Position numbers and translations under genes: made by a program. 64,000 nucleotides of DNA, from contig NC_045140.1 of assembly GCF_008831285.2 (NCBI RefSeq), forward strand, positions 21,326,370-21,390,369. The letters are read 5' to 3'. Numbering within the stretch: the first letter of the stretch is position 1; each line of letters begins with the position of its first letter. Shown here piece after piece: positions 43,170-56,100 of this stretch. Below the pieces are notes generated by a model that did no database searches, was not told the DNA's origin, and was given only the letters and a program-made list of their open reading frames with translations. This stretch comes from Nymphaea colorata. Taxonomy: Eukaryota > Streptophyta > Magnoliopsida > Nymphaeales > Nymphaeaceae.

Positions 43170-46100
43170 ATGAACTGTGAAGTTTGCCATCTTAAAGAAC
43201 TGGTACGTGCCCATCGAAAATCATTTTTCCCCTTTGATTCTTCTTGGGGATTTGTCGTTTAAGCTTGTGCATGTGTTGGCGATTCTGTTCGCCAGTTATT
43301 CTTGGTTGTCCAATTTGAAACTTGAACCCAAATCGTCAACTTCGTCACTGGGGAGCCGATGGTTAGGGTTTCATGAAGAACACTAGAGAACGTAGTTATC
43401 CCTAAACTGCAAGATATACCGTGTTTAATTCCTACAATCAGAAAGTAGTTGAGAATTTTTTGTTGTAAATATATGCGAATCCGGAATCAATGTTCCACAG
43501 TATGCGAAGTGGGAATTTGTGTCAGCTAAGGATTCTCGTCTTCTTTTTGTGGAATACAGTTATACAGATGCCCTTGATGCAAGCGAAACTTACATATCGA
43601 AGGACTAGCTTTCATTTTAGTGATTCTTACATGCATACGGAATCTGGATGTCATATTTCTTGTTGAACTTTTCAATGTGCCGTACGCGTATTAGTAAGTG
43701 CATGGTTGTTACACTTACCGTTGTTAATGTCAACCTAGTCGAAAAAATGTGGGAATTGAATTTCTAATTGCACTGTCTTATCTTGGACTTTTGAGCTCTG
43801 TTAGGAGATGCTTATAATCTTAAAATAATAGCAGCGATGGATTTTTAACTGGCTTCCCCCTCTTGTTCATTAGATGTCCTGAAGTTGAAACTGAAGCGTG
43901 TGTAGAATGAAAATGTTGTGATGATTTTGTGAATGTAACCGTTGTGCTAAACATAAAGAATGAAACAAAAAGGTTCAAGAAGAAGAGTCAGTCAAGGAGA
44001 TTAAGGTCTTTAAGAATGAACATCTGTTTATCCTTTGTCTCTTATGATGGAAAAGCCAAGTAAGTTCCTTGATGGCTTATGGGCTCTTACAGAGCATAAC
44101 ACATGATGGGTTTCTAACCTTCCTCAATTTTTTATTCATCTTTTGTCTCGTCATATAGATTATAGAAATAGTTCATATTTTTTATATATGTTGAATTACC
44201 TTTTGGCCGGTGTTTTGTGCTTTTAGGAGGTGGAGGCCATTGAGATCCCAGAAGTTTTAAGATGTAAGCACTATCTATGTTTCACAGGCGTGCATACTCT
44301 GTTTTCTTTTAGGATTTATAAAACAACAATTAGCTTCACGATCAACTTATCTCAGAGCAGTTTTAGTATGAGATTAAGAGCTTGATGAAGATTAACACAA
44401 TATTTTCTGTTCTTATGACTTTTGAAATTTTAGTTTTCCAACAGAAACCATGTCATGGGAACACACATGTTCTGAAAGTGAGTTTTTTTTTTTGTTTTGT
44501 GGTTACAGGTATACTTCACACAATTGTGTTTCATCGAGCCCTAGGGCTTGTTCGGCCAAAAGATGTTGATTCTGAACTCTTTGATATTACTTATGTAAGT
44601 TAATGTGGCCCTTTTCTGCCTCTGACGTTAGCCTTTCAACATGATTGTTTGCACCCAAATATTGGAACCTTTATGTGATTAAAACTTCTTGTATGATCTT
44701 GTATGATATGCAAGAGGAAAGATATAGTGCAATTTAGTTTTCTTTGTGTTGGTTTTGATCTATTAGACATGTAGCTCACATTAACATACCATGATTTAGA
44801 AACAATCTGTGTCCTTTTACCATTTATTTTATTTGTGTAATAGAGCTGGAGAAAGTGTAGGAGCTTGCATAGACTATTAAAGTGCATTTGAATTGACGAG
44901 CATATAGTTTTGGAACATTTCTGGGTTTTGACAATTCATCCAGTACTCCATGAAAATCATTCCCAAGGACAAAAATCCTCTAACCAGTAAGTGTGTGTAT
45001 ATTCTTCAAAATTATCACTATGATAGTTTTTACAATTATGTCATGTTCTCATGTGAAAAGGCATACTTGATTAGCAAAACTCATTGCTGATTCTCAAATA
45101 TTTTGTTTTCTAGTTTTATTTTCATATGCTGATGAATCCTATTTCTGTATGCATCTTTAATATGAATGGATTGTAGAGTTATGTTCCAGCATATTTTGTA
45201 TACCTTGGATGTAATTCCATCTTCTTTATTTGATGGGAGCATTTGGTATAATTATGAAACTATAAAGCTGTCTCAACTTGTCTGTAACTTTTGATTTTTG
45301 GGAAAACGAGCACTTAACTATTTTCCAAAGCTGTTTTCCTATCCATGAGTTTTCTAAGGCATCTGTGCAATTTAAATCTTGTGTTGATATGGTTTGTTAT
45401 GGATCATCATGATGCCATGTAGCTTGTATTGCTGCACACTCCAGTGATTCTATTGGAAATTTTGTTTGGTCAAGGTACAATGTGGGGATGCTGAGCTGGA
45501 GAAAAAGATAGAGGAAAAAATTGATCAGTTCATTGCCTGGGTGGAGAAGCATCCAAACAAAAAAAGTCAGGTCAGTTTTGTTGCATTTTTATGGTGCACC
45601 TTCTCTTTCATTAGTTCTTTGGTTTCTTGAGGTTTTCCTTTTTGTTGTGCTGTTCTGTTGGACAACTATGTTTTTGCTGTTTGCCATTTTCTATTTGTAA
45701 CATTGACAGTGATATCCATTCTTTTGGTTTTATTGCTGTTGGACTTCATCGTGCTTGACAATTTATATGTAGGTGACCTTTCTGATGAGCTTGTCTTGAA
45801 TGATGCAGATATGTTTATCCTTCTTCGAGATTAAAAACAAACAAGCAACATGGTTTAGTAATAAAATTGAGCGCTCGTACTGGGAGCATTGGTATATTTA
45901 TATGAATGTAGTGCCATCAAAATCACATGCTGGAAAATCTCACCATGCCAAAGCTCGTAAAGACTCACTGGGTCTGTGCTGGCTCTTATCTATGCCTTTT
46001 GCTTCGAAAGAACGAAGGATGGTTCTTCAGTGAACTGATTATTCATTGTTTGACAACAGAGGTTGCTGAAGAACGGACTGCACGTCGTGCTTCCTTAGAA

Positions 46101-47078
46101 ACTACCCTTCGTGAAGTACTTTTTCAAATTGTAAGGTTTGTAGATGAAAAGAAAGATCACATTCCTTCTGTTCCCAGTTTGGAGGGGGTCTCATTTCCTT
46201 ATGAAATTACATTCCCAAGGTAATTGCGTGATTGTAAGTTTCGCATATTTGTGAACTGGTCCTTGTATGACAAATATGTTTCTCTGATTATGTCTATTAA
46301 TAGTGATGGTTGCAACTCCATTTGCATGGTAGGTCTGCACTCGTGGTGTTTCAACTATTTTTAGACTTTTAATTTTTAAACCATTTCATTCCTTAAAGTT
46401 ATTACCTTCTGAATGATTGCTATATCTATCTTTTGTCTCGACTTTCAGCAAAATTGTGACTGATGCCGCTTTGTTTGCACATGGCAACTATGCTTGGGTA
46501 CCTCATTAGTTTATTCTTTTTTCCTGTTTCTTCAAAAATGTATAAAAGTGATTCTGCTTGCTTGTCTGGTCACACATGATCGAAGCAAGACTGTTGGTAC
46601 TCTAGAGACCGGCAAATTTTATAGGGTCGCTTTTGTGGTTTACACTTGTGAGTTTGCGCTCAGCAGCCATGTCTTAATCACAAGTAGTTACATTTCCTCC
46701 TGTTTATACCTCGCTAGTACTTGCCTTTCCTCCTGTTTACACCTCACAACTCACAAGTAGTCACCTTTCTTCCTGCTTCCTCGATAAACATAGAAATAAT
46801 TTTGCTTGTGTATCTAGTTACGATTGGAGCAGACTTGTCTGTACTCTAATGCATCAGGTTCTCTTTATCGTGTTTTACTGTTCTATGACTCTTTTTTATT
46901 TTCTTTGTTTTTTTTTCCTGAAATTATCTCATATTTTCACGTTTTCGATTTCATGAGTTATTAGTTCGATAAGACATCGCTCCAGATGGTCAGTGTAAAC
47001 AAATTTTGCTGTCCTAATAAAACATGTGCCCAACTCTGATTCCGTGTGTCTAACTGTCCAGTTATGTAATGGATGAGC

Positions 47079-47112
<34 letters not shown>

Positions 47113-47286
47113 CTGAATTCTAGCCTGAAGTCTGTTCTTATGCTGTGAAAAGTGAAAACCTTTTGCTTGCTTTTGAGGGCATCCTGACACTTGGTCTTCC
47201 TTATAATCAGTGCTTCTGACTCTTCGTTTGGCATGGATATGATCAAGAGGATGCTTCAGACGGGACACCCGACCATGCTCAGCTGA
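43170..47286 (+). CDS. ATG101: ATG101, autophagy-initiation HORMA protein
   Basis: Subunit of the ATG1-ATG13 kinase complex that starts autophagosome formation in the cytosol; HORMA-fold partner of ATG13. Seven coding exons join in phase: 43170-43202, 44227-44263, 44509-44594, 45475-45570, 45809-45956, 46060-46219, 47211-47286, giving 211 residues, the usual size. Diagnostic stretches are MNCEVCHLKEL at the start, ILHTIVFHRALGLVRPKD, ITYVQCGDAELEKKIEEKI, FIAWVEKHPNKKSQICLSFF, ATWFSNKIERSYWEHWYIYM, EVLFQIVRFVDEKKDHIPSV, and the C-terminal SFGMDMIKRMLQTGHPTMLS followed by TGA. The final exon lies about 1 kb beyond exon 6; a nearer candidate exon at 46449 does not encode the conserved C-terminus. 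Intron 6 contains CT/GT microsatellites. I see no missing family segment. Confidence 0.94.
47073..47112. repeat. (CT)n(GT)n microsatellite in ATG101 intron 6
   Basis: A compound run of CT followed by GT repeats, about 35-40 bp, roughly 100 bp upstream of the last ATG101 exon. A pyrimidine tract at this position could influence splicing, but nothing shows that it does. Confidence 0.9.
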
Positions 47287-49823
47287 TTGTTTATGCTAGA
47301 AACTTGAAGCTTCTGGTTGCTTTCGAAAGTCCAGGACTCCTGATGGGTAGAACCTAATGGATTCCAGAAAGCGCCAAACTTGCACATTTTCTTCTGGGTT
47401 CAAGTTCCCTTGTACATGATTGTATATTCAGCTAACTCAATGAATATATTGTGTTTTCTTACATGCCTTTTGAGACTTTGTTCATCTCTCTCTCTCTCTC
47501 TCTGCGTGTGTTTCTACAGACTTGCTAGAGGAGCACAGGGAAATGTGTGTCACCGCCTCCACTGAGGTTGAAGGGCCATCCGCACACTGATGCTTTGTGA
47601 GTCTCTACAACTTGGTTATGAGCCGTAAACACCGGTTCTGCCCCGCTGCGTTCCTTCGACTGTATACTTAAATAGCTTAATAGCGTTGCTGAACTTCCTT
47701 GTCTGCTGGTTGGGAGTACCCTGTGCGGTTTTGCAGTAGGCATAACGAGCCGCCGGAATTTTAAAATTTGAATTTGCTTTAACGCAAGCAAAGAGATCGT
47801 GGAAAAGGCGAAACGGTTCCTGGGGAACCATTATTGATTTTTTTATTGTTCGGAAACTATATATTTTTGTTATTTTCTGCCACGCATTATCGAAGAACTG
47901 ATGTCTTTAATGTTTGTTTTCATGTGTATGTGGACCCACAGATGCCTCCAAAGATCCGTTTGCCGTTTTCCCCCACTTTTTTTCTTTTTCGAATCTTGGT
48001 TTTCGTCCGAATTTGAATTGGTCAGTGCTGATGACTTTGCAAAATACTACGCCGACGAAGCAAAAAATGCCAAAATCATTATGTCTATGAGAAGGAGAGG
48101 ATAATTTAGGTTTTATATTGGCAGCTTGTCTTCGCGATTTACTTTTCGACTAATAATACAAAGTGACTAAAATGCGGTAAGATGAGTGGGTCTGCTTTGC
48201 AAAATAGAATGCCGTGTTATGCCTTCACATGAAGAAATGAAGCAGTGTACTGGCTGTAATAGCTCAATTTCTGCAGTTTTCTCCAACCTTTATGTGTAAG
48301 GGCAGTTTTCGGGCATTTAAATGTATGGCTTTCAATAAACCGAACGCATTACTTCAGTTGGTTCTGACTTGACCGCCTTCGTTTTCATTTGAATTAATGA
48401 TTTCACCGTTAAAAGTTGAATATTGGGTCAGACGTAAAATATTGAAGTGGTGAATTCATGGATGAAAGAGGAATAGTCATACTGTACAAGTGAATTTGAA
48501 TGGGGTCTTAAGATACAGTAAAGAAGTAACTTTGAATCTGAGCTTTTTCTTTGCTATTCTTTTTGAGGAGAAAACAAAAGGTATATGTGTTAGGAAAGCT
48601 GGGCATGGTTACTCGGTGGCCTGGGCCTAAGCCCAGGCTCGAAAATTGGGCACCAGCTGGCTTGATAAGTTGTTGGCTTAGTAGGCTGGTTCGATCCGGC
48701 TCGATAACTTACTTTTAATATTATTTTATTGATATATGAAAATTATATATATTTTCTTATGATTATATATATATATATATATATATATTATATTAAAAAT
48801 ATTTTTTAAATTTGAACTCGATCTGACCAAAACTCTGGTTTTGGATAGTCATCAGGGCAGGCAGTCCGATGCTGCTTTGTATGCCTTGGTACATGCAAGT
48901 CTGATTTGCTTTCTAATTTCTTCTACTTGGTTTTACTACTTACTTAAATTTGAATCATGTCTCCGCTGACATTGAAAATAGTGCCTTTTGTCATAAACTT
49001 TAAAAATATAATTTAAAAGCGCAGGTTGCCTGAGTTCCAGATTCCTGCAAAAGTAATATTCTATCCATTCTAGAGCAGGGTCATACTGTAATGTGCTAAA
49101 TCACATTTTAAGCAGATCTAAAAACCTGCACTACACATTTTATTAATAGAAGAACGCTGTTATGTCCATTAATGATGCAATTCTTGATGGACCCAATGCC
49201 TGCTTCCGCCATGAAAGTGTGAAACCAAGTAGGGCAATATCCAATATGAACTCCTGAGTTAGGAGACAGGCGAGGTCCGTTCTTGTTAAAAGTTCGAAGA
49301 AATTGTGTGCCCGTAGCGTTTCCTGAAAAAAAAAAAAAACACTTGAATATTCGCATGTCAAACTCATTTTTGTGATCATGTTCAAAATTCTTCTGAAACG
49401 TACGCCGAATTTGTTTTTTCATCACAGGTAATAATATCTTATGGTAATGCGAATTTGTTTTTTTTCATCACAGGTAATGAAAAGCAAAAACTTTGATTGG
49501 TCACGCCTGTGATCGGCTAGGATTAATTGGTGGTTAATTTTACCAAGGAAATAAAAAAAATGTGGAGCTTGTATTAATAGTTTTATGCATATGATAAATG
49601 CTGACAAGAAGAGATGAGCCATCTTTTTCTTTAGGTAAATGATCAATTAAGGAAAGTAAGTACGGGGCGAAAAGAAAAGTTACCAGCAAAAGGAGTAGTG
49701 AAACAGGAATTTACGAAATCACAGGCATTACGTCGTCATTAACTTGAGGACTTCTCCTGTAAAATTTAAGGGGAACGAGAACAAAGTAGGGCCCACATGG
49801 TCACGCCCTCCCCTCCCTCGAAT
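47287..49823. other. Intergenic between ATG101 and the kinesin
   Basis: The ATG101 3' UTR probably occupies the first few hundred bases. Other contents are a (CT)n run near 47,486, a degenerate element near 48,600-48,870, and a duplicated phrase CGAATTTGTTTTTTCATCACAG at about 49,408 and 49,450. No gene is seen on either strand. Confidence 0.55.
48600..48870. mobile_element. Possible degenerate hAT-like element
   Basis: GCTGGGCATGG followed by GGCCTGGGCCTAAGCCCAGGC at the left and an (AT)n centre around 48,764-48,790 give a layout like the 41,202 element (GC-rich end, A/T-rich core). I could not define a matching right terminus or target duplication, so this call is weak. Confidence 0.25.
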
Positions 49824-49834
49824 TCAAACGGCTA
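49824..49834 (+). promoter_or_regulatory. MSA-like mitotic element upstream of the kinesin
   Basis: TCAAACGGCTA matches the M-phase-specific activator consensus YCYAACGGYYA at 10 of 11 positions, the third base being the mismatch. MSA elements bind three-repeat MYB factors and drive G2/M expression of plant cytokinesis genes, including kinesins. It lies about 360 bp upstream of the kinesin ATG. Confidence 0.5.
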
Positions 49835-49992
49835 TCGCGCCGATCTCAATCACATTGTGACTGTCCACTTTTCACCCACCCCCAAGAAGAAAGCCCAACC
49901 GTCCGATCGTCGACTTCCCCCGCTTTTGAATTCGAACTCCGTCAAGGCTCTTCACACTCACTCGTTCAAGAATCAAGAAGGCACACAAGAGT

Positions 49993-49994
<2 letters not shown>

Positions 49995-50026
<32 letters not shown>
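49995..50026 (+). repeat. (GA)n tract in the kinesin leader
   Basis: A GA run of about 30 bp in the presumed 5' UTR of the kinesin, similar to the GA tracts at both dioxygenase genes. Confidence 0.95.
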
Positions 50027-50031
<5 letters not shown>

Positions 50032-50124
50032 GATTTCTCTCCGACGCCAACCCCACTCCTCATCCAAACCCCTAAACCCAAAGATCAGAAAGTGGATTTA
50101 TCTCCTTTCCACTTTCCGTCTCCG

Positions 50125-50154
50125 ATGGCTTTAGATTTGTCGCTTCTTTTTTAG
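50125..50154 (+). promoter_or_regulatory. Upstream ORF in the kinesin 5' leader
   Basis: ATG at 50125 opens a nine-codon frame (MALDLSLLF) closed by TAG, 33 bp before the main ATG at 50188. If the leader is transcribed from upstream of it, this small frame could lower translation of the kinesin. Function is inferred only from position. Confidence 0.45.
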
Positions 50155-50187
50155 TTCTTGAAATCTTGACACCGATCCGATCTTCGT

Positions 50188-53100
50188 ATGCTCAGAGATA
50201 TGTCTTCTTTGAGATTTTTCCGGCGAAATGCTGGAAAAGGTATTCAATCCGAAGAGAGTGAGAATGTTCCGGTGAATCCGGCCGATGCCGTGGAACCCTC
50301 AATGGAGAAAGAACCCGATCGCCCACCCTTGAGCACGATCCAGAACCCTGGATCGATTCCGGAGCAAGAATTGTGCAAGAAGAGGAAGCTAGAAAGGACT
50401 CCTTCGAGGAACAGAGGCATACCTCCTCGCACCCCGGACAAGCCAGGGATTGCGAGGAACCGGTTTGGATGGGGGCAGAGGATGGATCAGGATTGGGAAG
50501 AGGGGAGGGAAGATAGCAAGGGAGAATCTTGTTCCGTTACTGGGACGAACAGCTTGCCCCCTGCTCCAAGAGGTCCTGGCAGCGGATATACGACTCCTAG
50601 GGCCAACCGGACTGCCGGGAAGGCTTCGTCCGCAAATTCGGAGAGCTCTTTGGCGCAGAGCACGCCAACAAAAAGCGTGTCGAAGCCACGTAGCGTGAAT
50701 TTCGGGACCTTGTCAAGGGGTGCTTCGGCTGTCTATGGTCCAGTTTTGGTCGTGGATAGTGTAGCAGTGCCACATTTCGAGCTTAGGGAGGACCCATCGT
50801 TTTGGATGGATCATAATGTACAGGTACACACTCACTCATCCATCTCTGGTTTCTGTTTTCTACTGTATGTCGGGACAATAGGCTATGATGTTGTTCCAAG
50901 TTGTCCTCATTTTGCAATGCTTTTTTATCCGTTTGAATCTTTGCACAATCTGATCAGTCAGAATATCTAGCTGGGACCAATCATGATAAGTGATATTCGA
51001 CTTGGACATCAAGGAATCGGCAGATAATTTCTGCACTGGTGGGTCGGATCAGGTTTCCTAGTCTTTGTTTTCTTTAGTGGCGGTAGAATGCCGTATGAGT
51101 TTACAAGCATATTCTGTATGCCGTATGAATTTACAAGCATATTATGTGTGTCAGTATTAGTTTCTTGCTGTTGTTTGCATTAACTATGTAGTTTGTTGCG
51201 TTGATTATGCTGTGTGAATCTTAGGAGGATATATCCTTGGTCACATCCTGGAGTTTGTGAAAGAGAAATTCGTAGTATCATCCGACTGATACCGGAAGTG
51301 TTGTAATTTGCCTACCCTAAGTCTTAATTAAGACTAGGTACCTATGCGTCTAGGGGCAAGGATAAAAGCCAAAAATTCAATTAGGCTGATGTTCCTTCTT
51401 GCTTCCATACACATATTTTGTAGTTAATTATGCCTTACTTCTATGGTGTAGGTTTTGGTTCGTATACGCCCACTTAACAACACGGAAAAGAACTCATATG
51501 GTCACAGTAGATGTTTAAGGCAGGAAAGTGCTCAGAGTATTACTTGGATTGGGCAGCCTGAGACACGATTTATATTTGATCATGTAGCGTGTGAGACTAT
51601 CACCCAGGTAAATATATGATTTTTCATTATTTTTCTTTTTTGTTTACACTAAGGTTCTGCAAAGTTAATTCCCAGTGAGATGTTTGAAATGCACAGGAGG
51701 TGCTTTTTAGAGTCGCTGGTTTACCAATGGTAGAAAATTGCATGTCTGGTTACAATAGTTGTATATTTGCATACGGCCAGGTGATGTTTCTTATACATCT
51801 ATTTTTTTCAATTACAGACTTAGAACCCATTCTTAAACATTTAATTCTTGTTGCAGACAGGAAGTGGGAAAACATATACTATGCTTGGTCAAATTGACGA
51901 CATTGATAAGAAGCCTAGTCCTGATCAAGGGATGATGTCTCGCATTTTCGAGTTCTTATTTGCAAGGATTAGAGCTGTAATGTCTGATGTTCTTTATCTT
52001 CCAACAATAATATAGTTTATTACTTTATATCCAAAAGTAATTGATCTTGTATTTTAAAATTTTGTTGAGTTCACAGGAGGAAGAAAGCCGGATGGATGAA
52101 AAAGTACGTTTTAGCTGCAAATGTTCATTCCTTGAGATCTATAATGAACAAATAACAGATCTTTTAGATCCTTCTTCTACGAATCTGATGGTAATAGTCA
52201 TGCATCACACTTTCAAAAACTTAGCTCTGACATCCTTCCTATTTTAACCATTCTGACCACCACTGCAGCTCAGAGAAGACACAAAAAAAGGTGTATATGT
52301 AGAGAACCTTACTGAATATGAGGTGAACTCAGTGTCTGATGTCCTTAAGCTACTTATTCAGGTAACTTTTTTTTGCATTGCAGTTCCTTCCTAGCTTGAG
52401 CTGAAAGGAATCTCACTTGCAATGCATTCTATATCCAGGGATCTTCCAACAGGAAGGTGGCAGCAACAAACATGAATCGTGAAAGCAGTCGTTCTCATAG
52501 TGTTTTCACATGTGTTATTGAAAGTTGCTGGGAGAAGAATTCAACAACTAACTTCAGATATGGGAGACTTAATTTGGTAGATCTTGCTGGTTCTGAGAGG
52601 CAGAAAAGTTCTGGCGCTGAAGGAGACCGACTGAAGGAAGCTGCAAATATCAACAAGTCGCTCTCAACCCTAGGGTAAGCTATTACCTATTTATGTTAGA
52701 CACTTTGAGGAATCTTGATTTCACATTAATTTTATAAATTCATTTTCCTTTTAGCTTGAGAATTTCAATGTTCCTGTTATTCTTAATTCCATTCCATTTA
52801 TTTTCTTTGGAAATGATTTTGGCATTTTGCAGCCATGTTATCATGGTTTTGGTTGATGTTGCACATGGAAAGCAGAGACATATCCCTTATAGAGACTCCA
52901 GGCTGACATTCCTTCTCCAGGTGTGCACATGATGAACTATTACTTTTGAGTTGCCTTTACCATGAGTAATCTTCACTCAGACATTTTAATGAGTTAATCT
53001 ACTCTGTTCAGGATTCTCTTGGTGGAAACTCAAAAACAATGATTATCGCTAACGTCAGCCCTTCACTCTGGTGTGTCTTCTTAGTTAAACATATGATTCC

Positions 53101-56100
53101 CATCTTTCTCTGTTATTTTCGTCACATTTTTATTTTTTGCTTCCTTTTGTTTTTTCAGTTGTTCAAGCGAGACACTAAGCACTCTGAAGTTTGCTCAACG
53201 TGCAAAACTCATTCAAAATAATGTACAGAGCACTTCAATGGTTTCATTACTTTCATGGCATTTACATTGTAGCTCTTGATAAATTCCTTTTAAACCTAGA
53301 GGCTAGTGCAGTTTAAATTGTCCTGAAAGGCTAATTTTTTTTTTCAGGCTGTTGTGAATGAGGATACTTCAGGAGATGTGACTGCATTGCAAAATCAGAT
53401 ACATATTTTGAAGGTTGTAAAAACAATTAGTTTTAATTTTATGAATGTCCTGTTTGTTCATTTCATGGACAATTGAATTCGTTAACAATTGGTTGCAAAA
53501 TCAGGAGGAAATTGCACTATTGAAGCGCCAAAACGTTTCAAGGTCACTTTCATTCAATCCTGATGTACATAATGATGATGCGTGCAAAAATAATAACTTT
53601 GATGATGTTAATGGGTTGGCAATTTCTGGCAGCCCTAGGATCTCATGTAAGAAGGTGAATTTTATAGTGCTCCATTTTTTGCCATTTTTCATTATTAGGA
53701 ATTGAATGTGTCTTATTTATCAGAATAAATATAGCCATGCCTGATTGCATTTCTCATCTTTGGCTGCAGTTAAAGTCATTGGAGGCAACACTTGTTGGTT
53801 CATTGAGAAGGGAACAAATGCAGGAGTCTATGACTAAGCAGCTCGAAGCAGAGATAGAACAGTTGAATCGCTTGGTAAAAGATTATCTCTAGATTGGAAA
53901 TAGCACTGCACAGACCTCGTTTACAACATGTGTACAAGAGAGTATGAGTGTATATACATGTATATATGTATGTTTGTTATAGTCCTTCAGAGCAGGTTAC
54001 TGAAAGTTGTTTTTTGATGATGTTGACGTTGAACATCCAATTCAACAATAAAGCTGCCAAAAATTTTCAATTAAATGGATGATATTTGGAAATTGGAAAG
54101 CCACAATTTTGCTATTAGGTCTTGAAAGTTGAATCACTTTGAGGTATCATTGAATTATTGCTATGCTGATGTCTTTGTAATTGCCATCTGTAACTTTTAG
54201 AGTGCGGATTTTTAATTAGTTTTTTTAGTTAGTAGAGTTTTTTGTCCATGTTGTTGTCATGCCCTTAGGTTTTCTTTAATTCTCATTGTATGTATAAATG
54301 TGATTAAGAAACAATTCCATAACTTATCATGTGTCCCTAGGTCCGCCAAAGAGAGGAGGATACTCGAGGGATGAAGATGATGCTGCGTTTTCGGGAGGAT
54401 AAGATTCAAAGGATGAAATCTCTTGTCGACAGTTTGATGCCATCAGATGTCTATCTGCTGCAGGAGAAAAATGCTCTAACTGAAGAGCTAGAATTATTAA
54501 GAAATCGTGTGGATAGAAATCCTGAGGTCACTCGGTTTGCTATGGAAAATATAAGACTTCTTGAGCAACTCAAAAAGTAAACTCACACATGCTTCCTTTT
54601 TCTCCTTATTATTTTCTTTTCTGTTTCTGTGGATGATATTAATTGCTTTCTTTTGTCACTGCATCCAGGTTTCAGGAATTTTACCAAGAGGGTGAACGAG
54701 AAATCCTATTGGGTGAAGTCTCCGCACTGCGCAATCAGGTTTATCCCCATGATGGCTTTCATTGTCATTGTCAGTTCTCATATATATTTTTTTTCATCAT
54801 TATTTTGATAATCAAGTGCATGCATTCTTATGGGTGTCTTGGTTTTCAGCTAATTCAACTCTATGATGGAAAGTTCAAACTGGATAATATCCAGAACATT
54901 GGTTGCACACCTCAGGTGACATTACTTCATGTTTTATCTAACTGCATTTATTTCATTTCTCCTCATTATTTGAGAAAGGCGTTATTTATTTTTGATATGC
55001 TCTTGTTAGCTGCAGATGGCAACTAAAGTTGGAGCAGCTGATGTGCCTAGTGAAGATAAGCCTTTGCGTCTAAAGGTTTTCTTAATTCTTTGACTGTTGC
55101 TGTTCGATCTTACAGAATGTTCTTCTCGTTCCTTGCAAAAGATGATACTTTCTGTCAAATTCCAGATGATCAACTGCCAAAAAGAATTGGAGCGTTGCAG
55201 GAATAACCTAAGTTCTTGTATGGCAGACAATGAAAAATTGACCAGGTATTTGGTAACATTACTTTTCTTTTTTTGTGATTATTCTGCATGCTAAATCCTT
55301 GAGAAGGTTGCATTTGTGATATCACCCAAACTTTTGTTGGTGGCCTTTGACTTCTATTTTCTACAGAGAGATAGATGACTTACACATTCAACTAGATGCT
55401 GCTAAATCACTGTGCCGTGATCAAGAAGAAATGCTGAGGGTGCGTTTTCATTTTCGGGCTTGACATGAAGGAGTCTTTTGCAACTTTTGAGTTAACTAAT
55501 CATTGTCTCTATGCAGAAGCAGCATGTTGTCCCTTTAAGTCCTATTGCAGCAGCAAAAACAACTCATACTCAGGCAGATGTGATTAATAAGCATAATCAG
55601 GTTATTTTCTCTGTGTTCCTTTTCAAACGATGAGAAGAATTGAGAAGTATCTGATATTATTCCTTGCAGTATCAAAATTGATGGTCCTATCACTGATAAG
55701 GTTTTGTTAACTCATGTTCCACAGGATCTTTTTACAGAAGATATATTGCATTCAACAGATGATCAGAAATCTTGGGGCAAGTTAGTTGATGGAACTCCCA
55801 GAAGAGGAGGATTAGAGGATGACATTGTGCTGAAATATTCTACTGATGTCATCAATTTGCAGCTGGAGTTAGATTTAGTGAGAGTCATGCTTGAAGAGGA
55901 AAGATCATGTAGATTAGAGGCAGAGAAGCAGCTTTCTGATCTGTGCAATGAGTTTGAGAAGGAAAATAATCAGTATCTGATGACAAATGAAAAATTAAGA
56001 GATGCAGAGAAGGAGTTGAATGACACAAGGTCAATTATTGAGGAACTTGAGTCCCAAAATGTCCTTTTATTAAAGGATCTGGAGAGTCTGAAAGTTCAGA

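Noticed and set aside
46449-46505. Near candidate for the last ATG101 exon (acceptor at 46448, ends at TAG)
   Set aside because: It splices in phase, but encodes KIVTDAALFAHGNYAW rather than the conserved SFGMDM...GHPTMLS tail found at 47211-47286.
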